Virus record (IMG/VR): IMGVR_UViG_3300020470_000079
Coordinates: 1 to 35,542 of that record
Origin: a virus
Direction: 5' to 3' (one strand)
DNA: 35,542 nucleotides
The notes beneath the pieces were generated by a model, which worked only from the letters and a program-made list of their open reading frames with translations, was not told where the DNA came from and did no database searches. Shown here piece after piece: positions 28,355 to 35,020 of this stretch; the stretch's first letter is position 1, and each line of letters opens with the position of its first letter. The translations under genes and the position numbers were made by a program.

Positions 28355-28487
28355 ATATAAGGATTCCTAATAATATGCCTGAGATAAGACCTGCTAACGG
28401 TCCTAAAACTGCCCAAACTTTATACCATCTAATTAATTTATTTTCTTCAGAAGTATAAATATTATCTGTTGTATCTAATTTTTTCAT
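28353..28487 (-). CDS. 44-residue single-helix membrane protein
   Basis: A small ORF not obvious by size: 44 residues starting MKKLDTTDNIYTSEENKLIR, then one hydrophobic helix (residues about 24-44, VWAVLGPLAGLISGILLGIL) that ends the protein. The start is preceded by an A/T-rich stretch like that of other genes here, and it begins 14 bases after the ribonucleotide reductase large-subunit stop. It is the last gene of the leftward block, and its stop sits inside the terminator's T run. A tail-anchored membrane peptide could be a small lysis or host-interaction factor; no function is assigned. Confidence 0.55.
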   Translation of the reverse strand: MKKLDTTDNIYTSEENKLIRWYKVWAVLGPLAGLISGILLGILI

Positions 28488-28500
28488 AATAAATTTTTAA

Positions 28501-30249
28501 TTATCCATCACAGCTTAAGCAATCCGGGTCCATTGCGTTCGCTGCTATATCTCCCCGTAATACGGATTCAGTCCGCATATAATATAATGTTTTAATACCG
28601 TGTTTCCAAGCATCAATATGAACTTGATTAATCCACCTTGGTGTTGCTTCAGATGGAAAAGCTAAATTAAGTGATACTGATTGATCTATATAATCTGTCC
28701 TTATTCCAGCTTGATTTACTAATTCTAATTGATTTATTTCTTTAAAAGTTTTAAATACATTTTTAACTGGTTCATTATTTTCTTCTTCTTCTGTTAACCT
28801 TCCTAATCTATCATAATACCAACCATTTAATTCTTTTATATCTTGTACTGAACCTTCATCTGCTAAAATTTTATCCCAAGTTTCTTTATTATCTATTTTT
28901 AATTTTCTTAAAACTTTTTGTAATTCTTTATTTTTTCTTATAAAAGTTCCTTTTGCTGATTGTTCAGTAAATACATTAGCTGCCCAAGGTTCAATACCAG
29001 GAGAAACATTACCTGCTAATTTACTATTTGAAACCGTAGGAGCTATAGCTCGTAAATGAGTATTTCTAAATCCTGTTCCTACACACCATAAAGGTTCACC
29101 ATATGTTTCAGCTAAAGCTCTAGATGCTCTTTCAGTTTCTATTTTGATTTTAGAAAATATTTCTCTAGTTTTAAATTGAGCTAATAATCCTTCAAAAGCA
29201 ATACCACTTTTTTGTAATAAACTGTGCCATCCTAAAACTCCTAATCCTAATGCTCTTCCTTTTACAGCTGATCTTACAGAATTATCAAATCCTTTCATAT
29301 TTTTAGCTCGCTGTATAAACTCTTCTAATACTCCATCTAAAAACCATGTTGCATCATAGGCTAAATTAGTATTTTTCCATTCATTATATTTTTCTAAATT
29401 TAAAGAAGATAAACAACAAACAAAACTATGAGATTCATCCGTATGTAATACAATTTCACTACATATGTTTGTCATATAAACTTTTAAGCTATTTGATTTA
29501 TAAGCGTCAGGATTAGCTTTATTTGTATTTCCTTTAAATAAGATATATGGTTCCCCAGTAGCTTTACGTTTTTGTAATAATTTTCCCCATCTTTGTCTTG
29601 CTTCTGGATCTCCTGCTTCAAGTTTACGCATAAATTTATCTCCCACTACAGCACATTGATGAAGATTAAGAGACTGTCTATTTACATCACCTTTAGGTTC
29701 TCTTATTTCTAACCATTCATAAAAATCAGGATGTTCTATATTAATATTAACTGACGCAGCTCCTCTTCTAACTGATCCTTGATTAGTAGCTAATATAGTA
29801 GAATCATAAACCTTACAAAAAGGTACTACTCCATCAGAAGTTCCATTACCTGTTATTTTAGCTCCAGCAGGTCTTATCATATTTACTCCAATCCCTACTC
29901 CTCCTCCGTGTTTAGCAAGTAACATCATCTCTACATTTTTATTACCTATATCCATAATACTATCAGCAACATCAATACCAAAACAACTTATAGGTAATCC
30001 TCTATCAGTACCTGTATTAGATAATACTGGCGAAGCTAAGCACAACCATCCTTTCCATATATAATCAAAAAATACATCTGCTAATTCAGGTTTAAATAAT
30101 CTTTTTGCTACTGTTTTAGCTACACGCTGATATGCTTCTTTAGGAGTTTCTCCATTATATAAATATCCGCCTCCTATAGTTTTTTTATAAACGTCAGTAT
30201 CTCCCCATGTAGGATAATCAATTCCTTTTGTCCAGTTATTGTTCCACAT
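28501..30249 (-). CDS. nrdA: Ribonucleotide reductase class I, large (catalytic) subunit
   Basis: A 582-residue NrdA that converts ribonucleoside diphosphates to deoxyribonucleotides with the NrdB radical subunit. Features in order: substrate-site CLASPVLSNTG (70-80); redox Cys89 in PISCFG; active-site Asn261, Cys263 and Glu265 in NICSEI; second redox Cys at 278/279 (FVCCLSSLNL); APTVSNSKLAGNVSPGIEP phosphate-binding region; radical-transfer tyrosines 556-557 in LYYMRT; and the C-terminal Cys577/Cys580 pair (CLSC) that takes electrons from a glutaredoxin or thioredoxin. The N-terminal ATP-cone of bacterial NrdA (E. coli form 761 residues) is missing, so there is no adenine-nucleotide activity switch. 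Its start overlaps the previous stop by one base (TAATG). Confidence 0.95.
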   Translation of the reverse strand: MWNNNWTKGIDYPTWGDTDVYKKTIGGGYLYNGETPKEAYQRVAKTVAKRLFKPELADVFFDYIWKGWLCLASPVLSNTGTDRGLPISCFGIDVADSIMDIGNKNVEMMLLAKHGGGVGIGVNMIRPAGAKITGNGTSDGVVPFCKVYDSTILATNQGSVRRGAASVNINIEHPDFYEWLEIREPKGDVNRQSLNLHQCAVVGDKFMRKLEAGDPEARQRWGKLLQKRKATGEPYILFKGNTNKANPDAYKSNSLKVYMTNICSEIVLHTDESHSFVCCLSSLNLEKYNEWKNTNLAYDATWFLDGVLEEFIQRAKNMKGFDNSVRSAVKGRALGLGVLGWHSLLQKSGIAFEGLLAQFKTREIFSKIKIETERASRALAETYGEPLWCVGTGFRNTHLRAIAPTVSNSKLAGNVSPGIEPWAANVFTEQSAKGTFIRKNKELQKVLRKLKIDNKETWDKILADEGSVQDIKELNGWYYDRLGRLTEEEENNEPVKNVFKTFKEINQLELVNQAGIRTDYIDQSVSLNLAFPSEATPRWINQVHIDAWKHGIKTLYYMRTESVLRGDIAANAMDPDCLSCDG

Positions 30250-30506
30250 TATACTTCTAATTTTTTTTCTTTATTACAATCTTTACAATCTTCTACTTTA
30301 TCTTTTAATATATCTTTTTCTTTTAATTCTTTTATTACTCTATCCCATTCTTTTTCCCCCATAAAAGTTTTTAAAGAAGTTAATGTACCTTGAGCTAAAT
30401 TCTCTACATTACCTAGATCTTGTATAATTTTACGTAAGACATTAGTAACTGCAGCCATTTGCTTTTCTAATTTATTAAATTTTTCTATTAATTTACTTTC
30501 TTTCAT
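30249..30506 (-). CDS. Small coiled-coil protein of unknown function
   Basis: An 85-residue protein with a helical, amphipathic N-terminus (KLIEKFNKLEKQMAAVTNVL) that should form a coiled coil and a C-terminus with a CKDC pair (EDCKDCNKEKK). It sits between a 72-residue gene and the reductase large subunit, overlapping them by 4 bases (ATGA) and 1 base (TAATG). The CxxC could bind metal or be redox-active, but the surrounding residues do not look like a glutaredoxin. I do not recognise the family. Co-transcription with nrdA/nrdB suggests, but does not prove, a link to nucleotide metabolism. Confidence 0.6.
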   Translation of the reverse strand: MKESKLIEKFNKLEKQMAAVTNVLRKIIQDLGNVENLAQGTLTSLKTFMGEKEWDRVIKELKEKDILKDKVEDCKDCNKEKKLEV

Positions 30507-30721
30507 AATAATATATTTTTATTTAATATAATTGGTGAAGCATCTTCATTGTTTTTTACTTCAATATGAGTATTTTTTATAGATACTAAAACAGGTAAAT
30601 CTATATAATAACTTCTTAATATTTTACCTCTCATAGAATGCTCTGTTCGAGTCTTTTTCTTTTTAAAATGTTTTTTATAATGCTTTAAAGCATATTCTTT
30701 TATTTTTTCTATATCATCCAT
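30503..30721 (-). CDS. Small basic protein of unknown function
   Basis: A 72-residue protein with a Lys/His-rich N-terminal half (KHYKKHFKKKKTRTEHSMRG), then a short beta-like half (KILRSYYIDLPVLVSIKNTH). The basic start would suit nucleic-acid binding. It overlaps the previous 118-residue gene by 8 bases and the next by 4 (ATGA). There is no motif I can tie to a known family. The start at 30721 is favoured because it couples to the upstream stop. Confidence 0.5.
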   Translation of the reverse strand: MDDIEKIKEYALKHYKKHFKKKKTRTEHSMRGKILRSYYIDLPVLVSIKNTHIEVKNNEDASPIILNKNILL

Positions 30722-31070
30722 TATATAATAAATAAATTAAGTAACCAATTGTTACATTTAAATTAACTAAAACTAAATTCCATTGTTTAGCAACCCACAC
30801 TTGAGGGATACATACAATACCTCCAATAACATATGTAATTGCTCCTATGTTCCCATATGGTAATAAATACGGACTGATCATTATAAATGCAGTTCCAAAA
30901 TATCCAAGCCTATTAGCTATACGTTCTTTTGCACTAAGTCTTCTATCATGAACTAATAACCTTAAAAAAGATCTCTTCCATCTAAATTCACAACTTTTAC
31001 ACGTTTTTTTATTTATGTGTTTAAACTTAGAATCTTTTTTTTGTTTACCACAAATATTACAAGTTCTCAT
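30714..31070 (-). CDS. Membrane protein with N-terminal zinc-ribbon
   Basis: A 118-residue protein. Residues 4-27 hold two CxxC-type pairs (CNIC and CKSC, with the spacing of a small zinc ribbon). A basic linker follows (RWKRSFLRLLVHDRRLSAKE). After that come two to three hydrophobic segments (about 56-70, 75-90 and 98-115: YFGTAFIMISPYLLPYG, GAITYVIGGIVCIP, LVLVNLNVTIGYLIYLLY). The ATG directly abuts the reductase small-subunit stop, with no spacing. I do not recognise the family. The combination of a cytoplasmic zinc ribbon and a small membrane domain could place a regulator or scaffold at the membrane. Function unknown. Confidence 0.6.
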   Translation of the reverse strand: MRTCNICGKQKKDSKFKHINKKTCKSCEFRWKRSFLRLLVHDRRLSAKERIANRLGYFGTAFIMISPYLLPYGNIGAITYVIGGIVCIPQVWVAKQWNLVLVNLNVTIGYLIYLLYNG

Positions 31071-32039
31071 TTACCAAATATCTTCAAAATCTTCACCTTC
31101 ATTAGCTTTCGAATAATCAGTAGGACGAACAGCAAAGAAATCAGTATGAGTATGCCCCCCGGTAAGATGGTAGAACCAATCAAGATTTTTTGCTGCTTTG
31201 GTGTCAACATCAAAGTACTCCCCGAGGTCTGCATATCCAAGCTCATTGAGCTTTTCGTTAAGTCTATTTCTAATAAACTGTTTGAGATCGTAGGCTTTAA
31301 GGTTTTCGATATCTCCGAGTTCAAACATTTTATCGATATAATTTTCTTCTGCTTTAAGCATTGTTGTTGCTGCATCTAATATATCTTTTTTACATTGTTT
31401 TAATAAAGTGGGATCTTCTTCACACATATGTCTAAATAATTGGCAACCCATTTTTGAATGAAGAGATTCATCTCTTACACTCCATTTCATTTGTTGGCCT
31501 ACTCCTTTTAAAAGATTTCTGAGTTGAAAACTATATAACACAGCAAAAGCAGAATAAAGACTAACTCCTTCAGCAAAAGCGCTAAAGATCGCAATGCTTC
31601 TACCGATTCCACTAGGTTTATTTCCATCATAACTAATTAAATTATCAAAGCGTTCCATTGTTGCTTTGTCTTGAAGAAACGCTTCAAAATCTTCTAAACC
31701 AAGAGTTTCATTTAAATAAGAATAAGCAACTGCATGAATTGTTTCTTGAGATCCAAACATCATTGCCATCTGTTGTATCTCGTGTTTAGGAAACCAAGAC
31801 ACTACCTTTTGTGTCCAGTAATCGGAAACAGCACACTCAGTCTGAGCAAAACCTAGTAAGATATTACCTACTAGATTTTTTTCAGATTTAGTTAATTTTT
31901 CATTCCAATCTTTAACATCTCCAGACATTGGAATTTCTGTGTGTAACCAAAAAACTTGAGCTTGTTTTAACCATCCTTCAGTATAATAATCTGGATATTC
32001 AAAAGGTTTATATGGTATTCTTTTATCAAATAATCCCAT
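31071..32039 (-). CDS. nrdB: Ribonucleotide reductase class I, small (radical) subunit
   Basis: A 322-residue NrdB that holds the dimetal/tyrosyl-radical centre and supplies the radical to NrdA. Ligands seen: Glu68 (QTECAV), at the position of Asp84 in E. coli; Glu99 and His102 in QETIHAVAY; Glu157 (AFAEGV); Glu191 and His194 in RDESLHS. The radical tyrosine equivalent is Tyr106 (ETIHAVAY). The C-terminus ends DFEDIW, suitable for docking to the large subunit. Spacing from Glu68 to Glu99 (31) and from Glu157 to Glu191 (34) matches E. coli, while the middle is shorter. Glu instead of Asp at the first ligand is a variant. Its start overlaps the lipoprotein stop by one base (TAATG). Confidence 0.93.
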   Translation of the reverse strand: MGLFDKRIPYKPFEYPDYYTEGWLKQAQVFWLHTEIPMSGDVKDWNEKLTKSEKNLVGNILLGFAQTECAVSDYWTQKVVSWFPKHEIQQMAMMFGSQETIHAVAYSYLNETLGLEDFEAFLQDKATMERFDNLISYDGNKPSGIGRSIAIFSAFAEGVSLYSAFAVLYSFQLRNLLKGVGQQMKWSVRDESLHSKMGCQLFRHMCEEDPTLLKQCKKDILDAATTMLKAEENYIDKMFELGDIENLKAYDLKQFIRNRLNEKLNELGYADLGEYFDVDTKAAKNLDWFYHLTGGHTHTDFFAVRPTDYSKANEGEDFEDIW

Positions 32040-32350
32040 TATTTCTTTTTTTGTTGTTCTTTTATACCATACTTTTTATTATCAAATATATATTGTCTAT
32101 AGGTTACATTAAATTGTGGTTGTAAAACTCCCCATCCTTTAAGCCCGTAATGTGGATATACTGGTAATGGTGCATCTCCCATTCCTTTTACTTTACTTAT
32201 ATCATTTTCTATATCACTTAAAGTTACTTGTCCTCTGTCATTAACAGGTAAATTATAAGTACTTCTTACTTCCATAAATAACTGTCCTCCTTTACAGGAT
32301 GTAAATAAAATTAGCATTAAAGCTATAGTTATAATTAAATAATTTTTCAT
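32039..32350 (-). CDS. Small lipoprotein
   Basis: A 103-residue protein with a lipoprotein signal: MKNYLIITIALMLILF, then the lipobox LFTSC (Cys at residue 19). The mature part begins KGGQLFMEVRS and is polar with tyrosines and prolines (PLPVYPHYGLKGWGVLQPQF). It is encoded within the nucleotide-metabolism block, directly before nrdB (TAATG overlap). Phage lipoproteins often act in superinfection exclusion or envelope modification, but nothing in the sequence proves this. Known family: none that I recognise. The next upstream ORF ends 17 bases before its start. Confidence 0.65.
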   Translation of the reverse strand: MKNYLIITIALMLILFTSCKGGQLFMEVRSTYNLPVNDRGQVTLSDIENDISKVKGMGDAPLPVYPHYGLKGWGVLQPQFNVTYRQYIFDNKKYGIKEQQKKK

Positions 32351-32367
32351 AATATTAAATTTAAATT

Positions 32368-32511
32368 TTAATCTTCAAAAACTTCGAGACATATGTCTAC
32401 AAAAGGGAGGTAAAATACATGTTGTGTTGATCCAGTGTGAGGATAACTTCTCATACCTATTAAAATTCCTGGATAAAAACCTATTGTTAACTCCCAACTT
32501 TTATTGTTCAT
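32368..32511 (-). CDS. 47-residue hypothetical protein
   Basis: A short ORF: MNNKSWELTIGFYPGILIGM, then YPHTGSTQHVFYLPFVDICL and an acidic end. It is aromatic and hydrophobic, but its hydrophobic stretch is broken by polar residues, so it is not an obvious membrane helix. It begins one base after the stop of the 56-residue ORF (TAA A ATG), which supports translation of both. The function is unknown and I do not recognise a family. The nearly gap-free tiling with its neighbours is the main evidence that it is a gene. Confidence 0.5.
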   Translation of the reverse strand: MNNKSWELTIGFYPGILIGMRSYPHTGSTQHVFYLPFVDICLEVFED

Positions 32512-32512
32512 T

Positions 32513-32683
32513 TTAATAACATTTTATATTAAATTTATCTTGCATTGCTACAAGATCACGATAAAATAAATACCCTTTAACTTCCATTCTCCATTTAACC
32601 CACTTGTCAATTTGACGTTCAGCGTATTTTTGTCTTGCTAATTGTTTTTGGACTCTAATATCAAGCTTATTGTTTCGTCGCAT
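32513..32683 (-). CDS. 56-residue basic hypothetical protein
   Basis: An ORF starting MRRNNKLDIRVQKQLARQKY and ending YRDLVAMQDKFNIKCY. It is basic and helical, with a tryptophan cluster (DKWVKWRMEVKG). It begins inside the 3' end of the endonuclease gene, a 46-base overlap, which is larger than others in this operon. An internal ATG (Met33) is an alternative start, but it would leave much of the conserved-looking helix outside. It fills an otherwise empty stretch between the endonuclease and the next small ORF. No family recognised. Confidence 0.45.
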   Translation of the reverse strand: MRRNNKLDIRVQKQLARQKYAERQIDKWVKWRMEVKGYLFYRDLVAMQDKFNIKCY

Positions 32684-33087
32684 TCTTTTTGATTTTGTGG
32701 TTTATATAAAGTTACGCCAGGTAAATGTTTAACTACATATCTTTTAAACATTTTCCATCGTAAAGGGAAACTTTCGTTAGCCCTTCCTTTAGTTTCTATA
32801 ATAAATCCTTTCCCTATAAAATCGGGTGTATATTTTATATTAAGGATTTTCTTACTTCCTCGGTTTTTATAATCACCTTTTCCATTACCGCATCTTTCAT
32901 ATGCTTTATTTGGAAAATCAAAACCTGCAAATATTTCGTAAGTTTGTCCTTCATATACTGCTTGTATTTTAGCTTTTTTTAAAGCTATATACATATATTT
33001 CTCAAGTCCAGATGAAAATGTAATACCGTCGTGATTTATTTTTTTTGATACTACAGGTCCTTTCTTTTTTCTTCTAAATCGTTTCAT
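32638..33087 (-). CDS. T7 endonuclease I-like Holliday junction resolvase
   Basis: A 149-residue PDDEXK-type nuclease resembling T7 endonuclease I (gp3), which cuts branched DNA such as Holliday junctions during replication and packaging. Four catalytic residues line up: Glu29 in SSGLEK (T7 Glu20), Asp89 in YTPDF (T7 Asp55), Glu98 and Lys100 in IIETKG (T7 Glu65 and Lys67). The N-terminus is very basic (KRFRRKKKG), as in DNA binders. It is about T7-size with an insert between the first two motifs (about 60-85, Lys/Gly/Arg-rich). It overlaps the preceding 87-residue gene by 14 bases. Fits the replication/nucleotide block. Confidence 0.85.
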   Translation of the reverse strand: MKRFRRKKKGPVVSKKINHDGITFSSGLEKYMYIALKKAKIQAVYEGQTYEIFAGFDFPNKAYERCGNGKGDYKNRGSKKILNIKYTPDFIGKGFIIETKGRANESFPLRWKMFKRYVVKHLPGVTLYKPQNQKECDETISLILESKNN

Positions 33088-33337
33088 AATTTACATGAAG
33101 TTGCTTTAACATACATTCTTCGACCTCATCTTGTAGACATCTTTTAGCAGCTTCTATATACAATAGAGTATCCATTATCTCTTCTTGTACATCATTCAGA
33201 AACCGACTTAAATCTTTTTTTTGTCCTTCGATTTCTTCCATCATAGTTGCACCATATTTCTTTTGGCCAACTAAACTACGTTCATCCATTTTCTTTAAAA
33301 CAGATAAAACTATTTGATCTTTAGTATTAATTTTCAT
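33074..33337 (-). CDS. Short MazG-like nucleotide pyrophosphohydrolase
   Basis: An 87-residue all-helical protein. The core EERSLVGQKKYGATMMEEIE pattern (residues about 17-37) is followed by FLNDVQEEIMDTLLYIEAAKR. The QKKYG and EExxD(T/A)xxYIE signatures are typical of small phage proteins of the MazG-like all-alpha NTP-pyrophosphatase group. In these, acidic residues (here Glu52-Glu53 and Asp56) bind metal and the enzyme hydrolyses dNTPs to dNMP. It directly follows the larger MazG fusion (11-base overlap). Its substrate cannot be read from the sequence. Possible roles are removing a noncanonical or host dNTP, or feeding dNMP to the nearby hydroxymethylase-like enzyme. Confidence 0.6.
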   Translation of the reverse strand: MKINTKDQIVLSVLKKMDERSLVGQKKYGATMMEEIEGQKKDLSRFLNDVQEEIMDTLLYIEAAKRCLQDEVEECMLKQLHVNYETI

Positions 33338-34100
33338 CTTTTACAAATGTTCCGTTAATCATTCTACCTGTACGTCCTTTAATTTCATTATATGCAGAAC
33401 TAATACAAGTTTCTATATGTGTTCCTCTTTGATGTGCTAAGTTTGTTAATACAACAACTATATCTCCTATAGCATCTATAACTTCTGTTTGATCATCTTT
33501 CAATAAAGCTTTAGCTAGTTCTCCGCACTCTTCTTGAAGTTTTATATATTGAGTTCTTGCATTACCTGTTTTATATAATCCTCTTTCTTCAGCCCAATCT
33601 CTTATTTGCTGAAACATTTTTAAAGGTTTTTTACTACACTTCACATTTTCTTTTTTAACACAGTTTTCATAAAAAGCTTTGTTATATACATAAGATCTAT
33701 TCTGATTATACATAGATACATGTACATTAGACATAATCCATTTAATATTATCGTCTGTTATTTTAAATGTGCCAAACTGAGTTTCCCACATCATTCCGTT
33801 GTGTTTAACAAGGGCTTCTTCCAATTCATTTACTGGATAGGGGAAAGTAGAAGTTTGCTCTGTTGCGTTTATGTTCATATCATTTGATTTTTTATATAAT
33901 TCATTATACTTACGTCTATCTACTTTATAGCCATAAGATTTTTGAAGTTCTATCTCTCGATCAGATATATAATTAATATCTTCACTTGATTCTAGAACTT
34001 CGTACTCTCCTTCTTTATACCCTTGTATAAGTGTAACTCTTGTATTAAGATTACTTGTAACACCTATTTTTTTACCAGGTATGTGATATAAATAATACAT
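33327..34100 (-). CDS. Fusion of GIY-YIG-like N-terminus and MazG-like C-terminus
   Basis: A 257-residue protein with the ATG at 34100; a start at 34148 would overlap the previous gene and adds an unrelated leader. Residues 1-70 (MYYLYHIPGKKIGVTSNLNT, then RV ... SDREIELQKSYGY) resemble GIY-YIG/T5orf172-type domains, with a YLY/KIG pair, an Arg and a candidate catalytic Glu in REIELQ. A middle region of about 90 residues is unassigned. The last about 95 are MazG-like: QYIKLQEECGELAKALL with EECGE, then EVIDAIGDIVVVLTNLA (EVIDAIGD), the metal-binding ExxE ... ExxD pattern. It begins 7 bases after the hydroxymethylase-like stop. A nuclease-pyrophosphatase fusion is unusual. The N-terminal assignment is less certain than the MazG part. 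Confidence 0.65.
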   Translation of the reverse strand: MYYLYHIPGKKIGVTSNLNTRVTLIQGYKEGEYEVLESSEDINYISDREIELQKSYGYKVDRRKYNELYKKSNDMNINATEQTSTFPYPVNELEEALVKHNGMMWETQFGTFKITDDNIKWIMSNVHVSMYNQNRSYVYNKAFYENCVKKENVKCSKKPLKMFQQIRDWAEERGLYKTGNARTQYIKLQEECGELAKALLKDDQTEVIDAIGDIVVVLTNLAHQRGTHIETCISSAYNEIKGRTGRMINGTFVKDEN

Positions 34101-34107
34101 ATTTATT

Positions 34108-34761
34108 TTATTTAATTTTATTGTTATACAAATGGAAATTATGTGCAAAATGATAATAATTTCCTAGTTTAATAGACAGCCTATCTGCAATCATTTTTTG
34201 TAACATAACAAAACAATACTGATCATTACAAAAGCCATACCAGAGATCATTAGATCTCATCATAACGGCCATATTTAGTTTGTTATTTACAATAGTAAAT
34301 TGTATTGCATATGTACAAGGAGTATCTTTAGCATACGTGTTAATTTCTTTTCCATCATAAATAGATATTGCAGCGTGTCTTGTATCTTTTACATCTTTTA
34401 ATTTAGCTACAACATAATCTATTTGATGATTTCTATTCCATTGCCACCCATAATTAGATCTACACTTTCTTTCTGAATCAGCCATTCTATCCCATATTGG
34501 AGGTACTTTACCATATATTTCCCCTAATTTTTCTACACTAGGATCTCCTGATAAATACCATTGCCATTCTGCTTCCGCATAATCTTTATTCCAATTTCTA
34601 TTTGGATGTGTTATATTAACTTGTAAAGGATTATCTAAATAAAATCCTACATTAAATAAAGCTTTTGTATCTCCGAAATCTATCCCATATTTTTGAATAT
34701 GAAAATAGAAATACTTAAAAGCCTCATTAGCATTTTTAAAACTATTTTTCACGTTTGTCAT
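34108..34761 (-). CDS. dCMP hydroxymethylase-like enzyme (thymidylate synthase fold)
   Basis: A 217-residue enzyme of the thymidylate-synthase family, started at the ATG at 34761 (MTNVKNSF); an upstream ATG would add a hydrophobic leader lying in the previous gene. Aligned features: Glu65 (EWQWYLSGD, E. coli ThyA Glu58), Trp90 (PPIWDRMA), Tyr104 (SNYGWQW), Arg128, catalytic Cys149 (TPCTYAIQF, ThyA Cys146), MRSND at 168-172, His210 and Tyr212 (HNFHLY). At ThyA Asn177, which recognises uracil, this protein has Asp180 in GFCND. T4 dCMP hydroxymethylase also has Asp there, with the same MRSND...GFxND and SNYGW signatures. So dCMP, not dUMP, is the predicted substrate. Product (hydroxymethyl or methyl) is inferred. 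About 25-30 C-terminal residues of the family are missing. Confidence 0.8.
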   Translation of the reverse strand: MTNVKNSFKNANEAFKYFYFHIQKYGIDFGDTKALFNVGFYLDNPLQVNITHPNRNWNKDYAEAEWQWYLSGDPSVEKLGEIYGKVPPIWDRMADSERKCRSNYGWQWNRNHQIDYVVAKLKDVKDTRHAAISIYDGKEINTYAKDTPCTYAIQFTIVNNKLNMAVMMRSNDLWYGFCNDQYCFVMLQKMIADRLSIKLGNYYHFAHNFHLYNNKIK

Positions 34762-35020
34762 AATAATATTTACACATTTGATAATAAGAATAAGAAAAAT
34801 TATCTTTAGTATATATACTAGGAGATAAATGAGGGGTTTCACCTTTTTTATATTCTCCAATATTAATACCTATTTTCCACACTCCTATTTCTCCACTAAC
34901 TGGAATAGGAAATATTCTTATATTGTTATCTATACAATAACTATACCACTGTCTTTCTTCTGAATTTGGTACATAATCCGGCATTGGATTAGTTTTCTTT
35001 TTCCTATTTTTTATTCCCAT
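34742..35020 (-). CDS. Hypothetical protein between helicase and hydroxymethylase genes
   Basis: A 92-residue protein. It has a basic N-terminus (GIKNRKKKTNPMPDYVPNSE) and a middle with EERQWYSYCIDNNIRIFPIP and SGEIGVWKIGINIGEYKKGE, then a Tyr-rich end (DNFSYSYYQMCKYYYDKREK). I do not recognise the family. It overlaps the helicase stop by 10 bases and the hydroxymethylase start by 20, so it is translationally linked to both. The position suggests a replication or nucleotide-modification role, but nothing in the sequence shows it. No membrane segment. Confidence 0.6.
   Translation of the reverse strand: MGIKNRKKKTNPMPDYVPNSEERQWYSYCIDNNIRIFPIPVSGEIGVWKIGINIGEYKKGETPHLSPSIYTKDNFSYSYYQMCKYYYDKREK

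Noticed and set aside
27487-28500. Search for tRNA genes or an attachment site around the convergence point
   Set aside because: No cloverleaf-like sequence, CCA end or direct repeat was visible; the spacer holds only the terminator and a 44-residue ORF.
31017-31379. Open frames on both strands over the end of nrdB
   Set aside because: They overlap nrdB, which has all its expected ligands and spacing; the other frames have no recognisable composition or neighbours.
34762-34860. Longer N-terminus for the hydroxymethylase-like protein (start at 34860)
   Set aside because: It would add 33 hydrophobic residues that lie within the preceding gene and have no counterpart in the family; the start at 34761 gives the normal N-terminus.
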